Made by a program: the position numbers and the translations under genes. A stretch of 64,000 bases of DNA from Gemmatimonadota bacterium. Its GTDB lineage: Bacteria; Gemmatimonadota; Gemmatimonadetes; Gemmatimonadales; Gemmatimonadaceae. The notes beneath the pieces were generated by a model that was not told the DNA's origin, did not search any database, and worked only from the letters and a program-made list of their open reading frames with translations. The first letter of the stretch is position 1, and each line of letters begins with the position of its first letter. Below are positions 62,430 to 64,000 of the stretch, one piece after another. Location: NCBI GenBank assembly GCA_026387935.1, contig JAPLKU010000012.1, positions 1 to 64,000 on the forward strand, in the 5' to 3' direction.

Positions 62430-64000
62430 CGCGTCAGACGGCGCGCCGCGCGTCTGGTGGAATCGCGCCGCGCTGATGCAGGTCGGCTTTCTGGCCTTTG
62501 CCGTGGCACTCATCGGGCGCGCCGCGAAAGTACAGCTCCTTGAACGCGATCAATGGCGCGCGCGGGCGCAGGCACAGCAGCTGGCCGCCGCACCGCTCCC
62601 CGCGCCTCGCGGCATGATTCTCGACGAGGGCGGCGCGGTGTTGGTCGAATCGCGCCAGCTCGTGAAGCTCAGCATCGCGCCTCGTGAAGTGATCGCCACG
62701 GTCGGCAAGCGCGGAAACGGCCCTGCGCGCATGGACCTATTAACGCGTGCCCTCGCGCGCGCGGGTGTCTCACAAGAGTGGGTGACTCGCGCCAGCGACA
62801 CCTCGCGCGCCTGGGTGGAGATCCCCGGACGGTTTCTCGCGACAGACGTTGCCTCCGTGACGAGCATGCGCGGGGTGCACGCCGAGCCAGCGCTCGAACG
62901 GATTCCGCCGGCGAACGATGGTTTGCGGCGCTTGGTCGGCCGCGCCGATGACGCCGGCGGCCCGGTGGACGGTCTCGAGAAGTCGCTCGATGCGGTGCTG
63001 CGCGGCGAAGGGGGTCGCGAGTCACTCGTGCGTGATGCGCGTGGGCAGCGCATCCGCTCGCCGAACGTGGCCGATGACGCGCCAAAGCAGGGCAACACCG
63101 TCGTACTCTCGATCAACCAGTCGCTGCAGGACATCGCGGAGCGCGCGTTGGGCGCCGCGGTCGCGACAATGGGTGCGAGTGGTGGCGACGTCGTGATGAT
63201 GGATCCCGCGACAGGCGAAGTGCGCGCGATGGCCAGCAAACGCACAAATCTGCTGTCCACGGCGGCAACAGCCCTCACGGAGCCGTACGAGCCGGGCTCG
63301 ACGCTGAAGCCGTTCATCGCCGCGCGTCTCCTCGACATGGGGCGCGCACGAATCGACGAAATCGTCCCCGCCTACAACGGCCACTGGGAGCTCAACGGGC
63401 GCAAGATCGAGGACGATCACAAGGGCGCGCAGTTCTCACTTGCTGACGTGATTCGGTATTCGAGCAACATCGGCATCGTACAGTTCGCCTCGCGCTTCTC
63501 GCACGACGAGCAGTTCGAGTTGCTGCGCGACCTTGGCTTTGGTACGGCGACCGGCCTCCCGTACCCGGTGGAGGCGACGGGCTATCTGGCCGCACCGAAG
63601 AAGTGGGATTCGATGACGCCGGCGTCGCTGGCGATGGGCTACGCGCTCAACGTCACGCCGATCCAGTTGGCGGCCGCCTATGTCGCCATTGCGAATGGTG
63701 GCGAGCTGCTGGAGCCGTCGATCGTCAAGGAGATTCGGACGCCCGATGGGACGGTGACCTACACACACAAGCGGCGCGTGCTACGCCGCGTCATGACGGA
63801 AAGCTCGGCGCGGGCCGTGCGGGCGATGCTGCGCGGCGTGATGGAGACGGGCACGGGGGCCGGCTCGAATCTCTCGACCTTCGACATTGCCGGCAAGACC
63901 GGCACGGCCAAGCGCGCCGAGAACGGCAAGTACGTGCCCGGGAAGTACACGGCCAGCTTTGTGGGCATGTTCCCGGCGGACAACCCGCAGGTCGTGATCC
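62413..64000 (+). CDS. ftsI: Penicillin-binding transpeptidase FtsI (PBP3-like), cut by window end
   Basis: The first 529 residues of a septal peptidoglycan transpeptidase. A membrane helix (ALMQVGFLAFAVALIGRAAK, about 21-40) precedes the pedestal domain (LPAPRGMILDEGGAVLVESR). Active-site motifs are all present: STLK (YEPGSTLKPF, with the nucleophilic Ser), SSN (YSSNIG) and KTGT (AGKTGTAKRAENG). The start overlaps ftsL. The protein continues beyond the right edge, so its length and any PASTA repeats are unknown. Confidence 0.93.
   Translation, partial: MAPESSASDGAPRVWWNRAALMQVGFLAFAVALIGRAAKVQLLERDQWRARAQAQQLAAAPLPAPRGMILDEGGAVLVESRQLVKLSIAPREVIATVGKRGNGPARMDLLTRALARAGVSQEWVTRASDTSRAWVEIPGRFLATDVASVTSMRGVHAEPALERIPPANDGLRRLVGRADDAGGPVDGLEKSLDAVLRGEGGRESLVRDARGQRIRSPNVADDAPKQGNTVVLSINQSLQDIAERALGAAVATMGASGGDVVMMDPATGEVRAMASKRTNLLSTAATALTEPYEPGSTLKPFIAARLLDMGRARIDEIVPAYNGHWELNGRKIEDDHKGAQFSLADVIRYSSNIGIVQFASRFSHDEQFELLRDLGFGTATGLPYPVEATGYLAAPKKWDSMTPASLAMGYALNVTPIQLAAAYVAIANGGELLEPSIVKEIRTPDGTVTYTHKRRVLRRVMTESSARAVRAMLRGVMETGTGAGSNLSTFDIAGKTGTAKRAENGKYVPGKYTASFVGMFPADNPQVVI

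Overview
The window looks like a piece of a high-GC chromosome from a Gemmatimonadota-type bacterium. This is inferred from gene content: a SusC/SusD-like outer-membrane pair, TonB receptors, serine/threonine kinases carrying TolB/PD40-like propellers, a sortilin-type propeller protein, a lamin-tail lipoprotein and DUF2911, next to standard housekeeping clusters. Genes lie on both strands, are tightly packed and are often fused by ATGA, TAATG or TGATG overlaps. The last gene (ftsI) runs off the right edge, and the left edge opens with a run of 15 C.

Layout. 1-4.6 kb: SusC/SusD pair closed by a strong terminator. 4.6-8.3 kb: DUF4442 and nitronate monooxygenase-like genes (minus), oligopeptidase B (plus), then an IS3-type transposase scrap. 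8.6-16.6 kb: glnS, a TonB receptor, a secreted alpha/beta hydrolase and a TldD/TldE pair. 16.8-23.7 kb: two receptor-like kinases around a spermidine-synthase-like gene, then OsmC. 23.7-38.5 kb: accessory, mostly exported proteins (LTD lipoprotein, NTF2-like lipoprotein, small DUF4258-like/DUF2283 pair, orphan molybdopterin oxidoreductase subunit, VPS10 propeller, MATE exporter, DEAD-box helicase, di-haem cytochrome c, DUF2911). 38.5-41.4 kb: pntAA-pntAB-pntB transhydrogenase operon. 41.4-44.4 kb: a 0.9-kb palindrome-rich gap, a frameshifted M48 (HtpX-like) gene and LemA. 44.5-48.1 kb: tilS-hpt-ftsH. 48.2-50 kb: an Omp85-like protein. 50.1-57.5 kb: yggS-divIVA-punA-ileS-dksA-like-lspA-rluD. 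57.8-61 kb: a gluzincin-type membrane protease, a 56-codon membrane protein, tRNA-Val and a TPR protein. 61.1 kb to the end: rsmH-ftsL-ftsI, the start of a dcw cluster.

Two signals run across the window. First, twelve start codons have no evident Shine-Dalgarno but have a TANNNT-type -10 hexamer ending 5-7 nt before the ATG/GTG, which suggests that leaderless transcription is common here. Second, short degenerate tandem heptanucleotide arrays (CCGNNGR-like) occur at four places, two of them inside coding sequence (the nitronate monooxygenase N-terminus and the middle of ileS). Several other short dispersed or palindromic repeat families sit in the gene gaps. No CRISPR array, prophage, rRNA operon or intact insertion sequence was seen.
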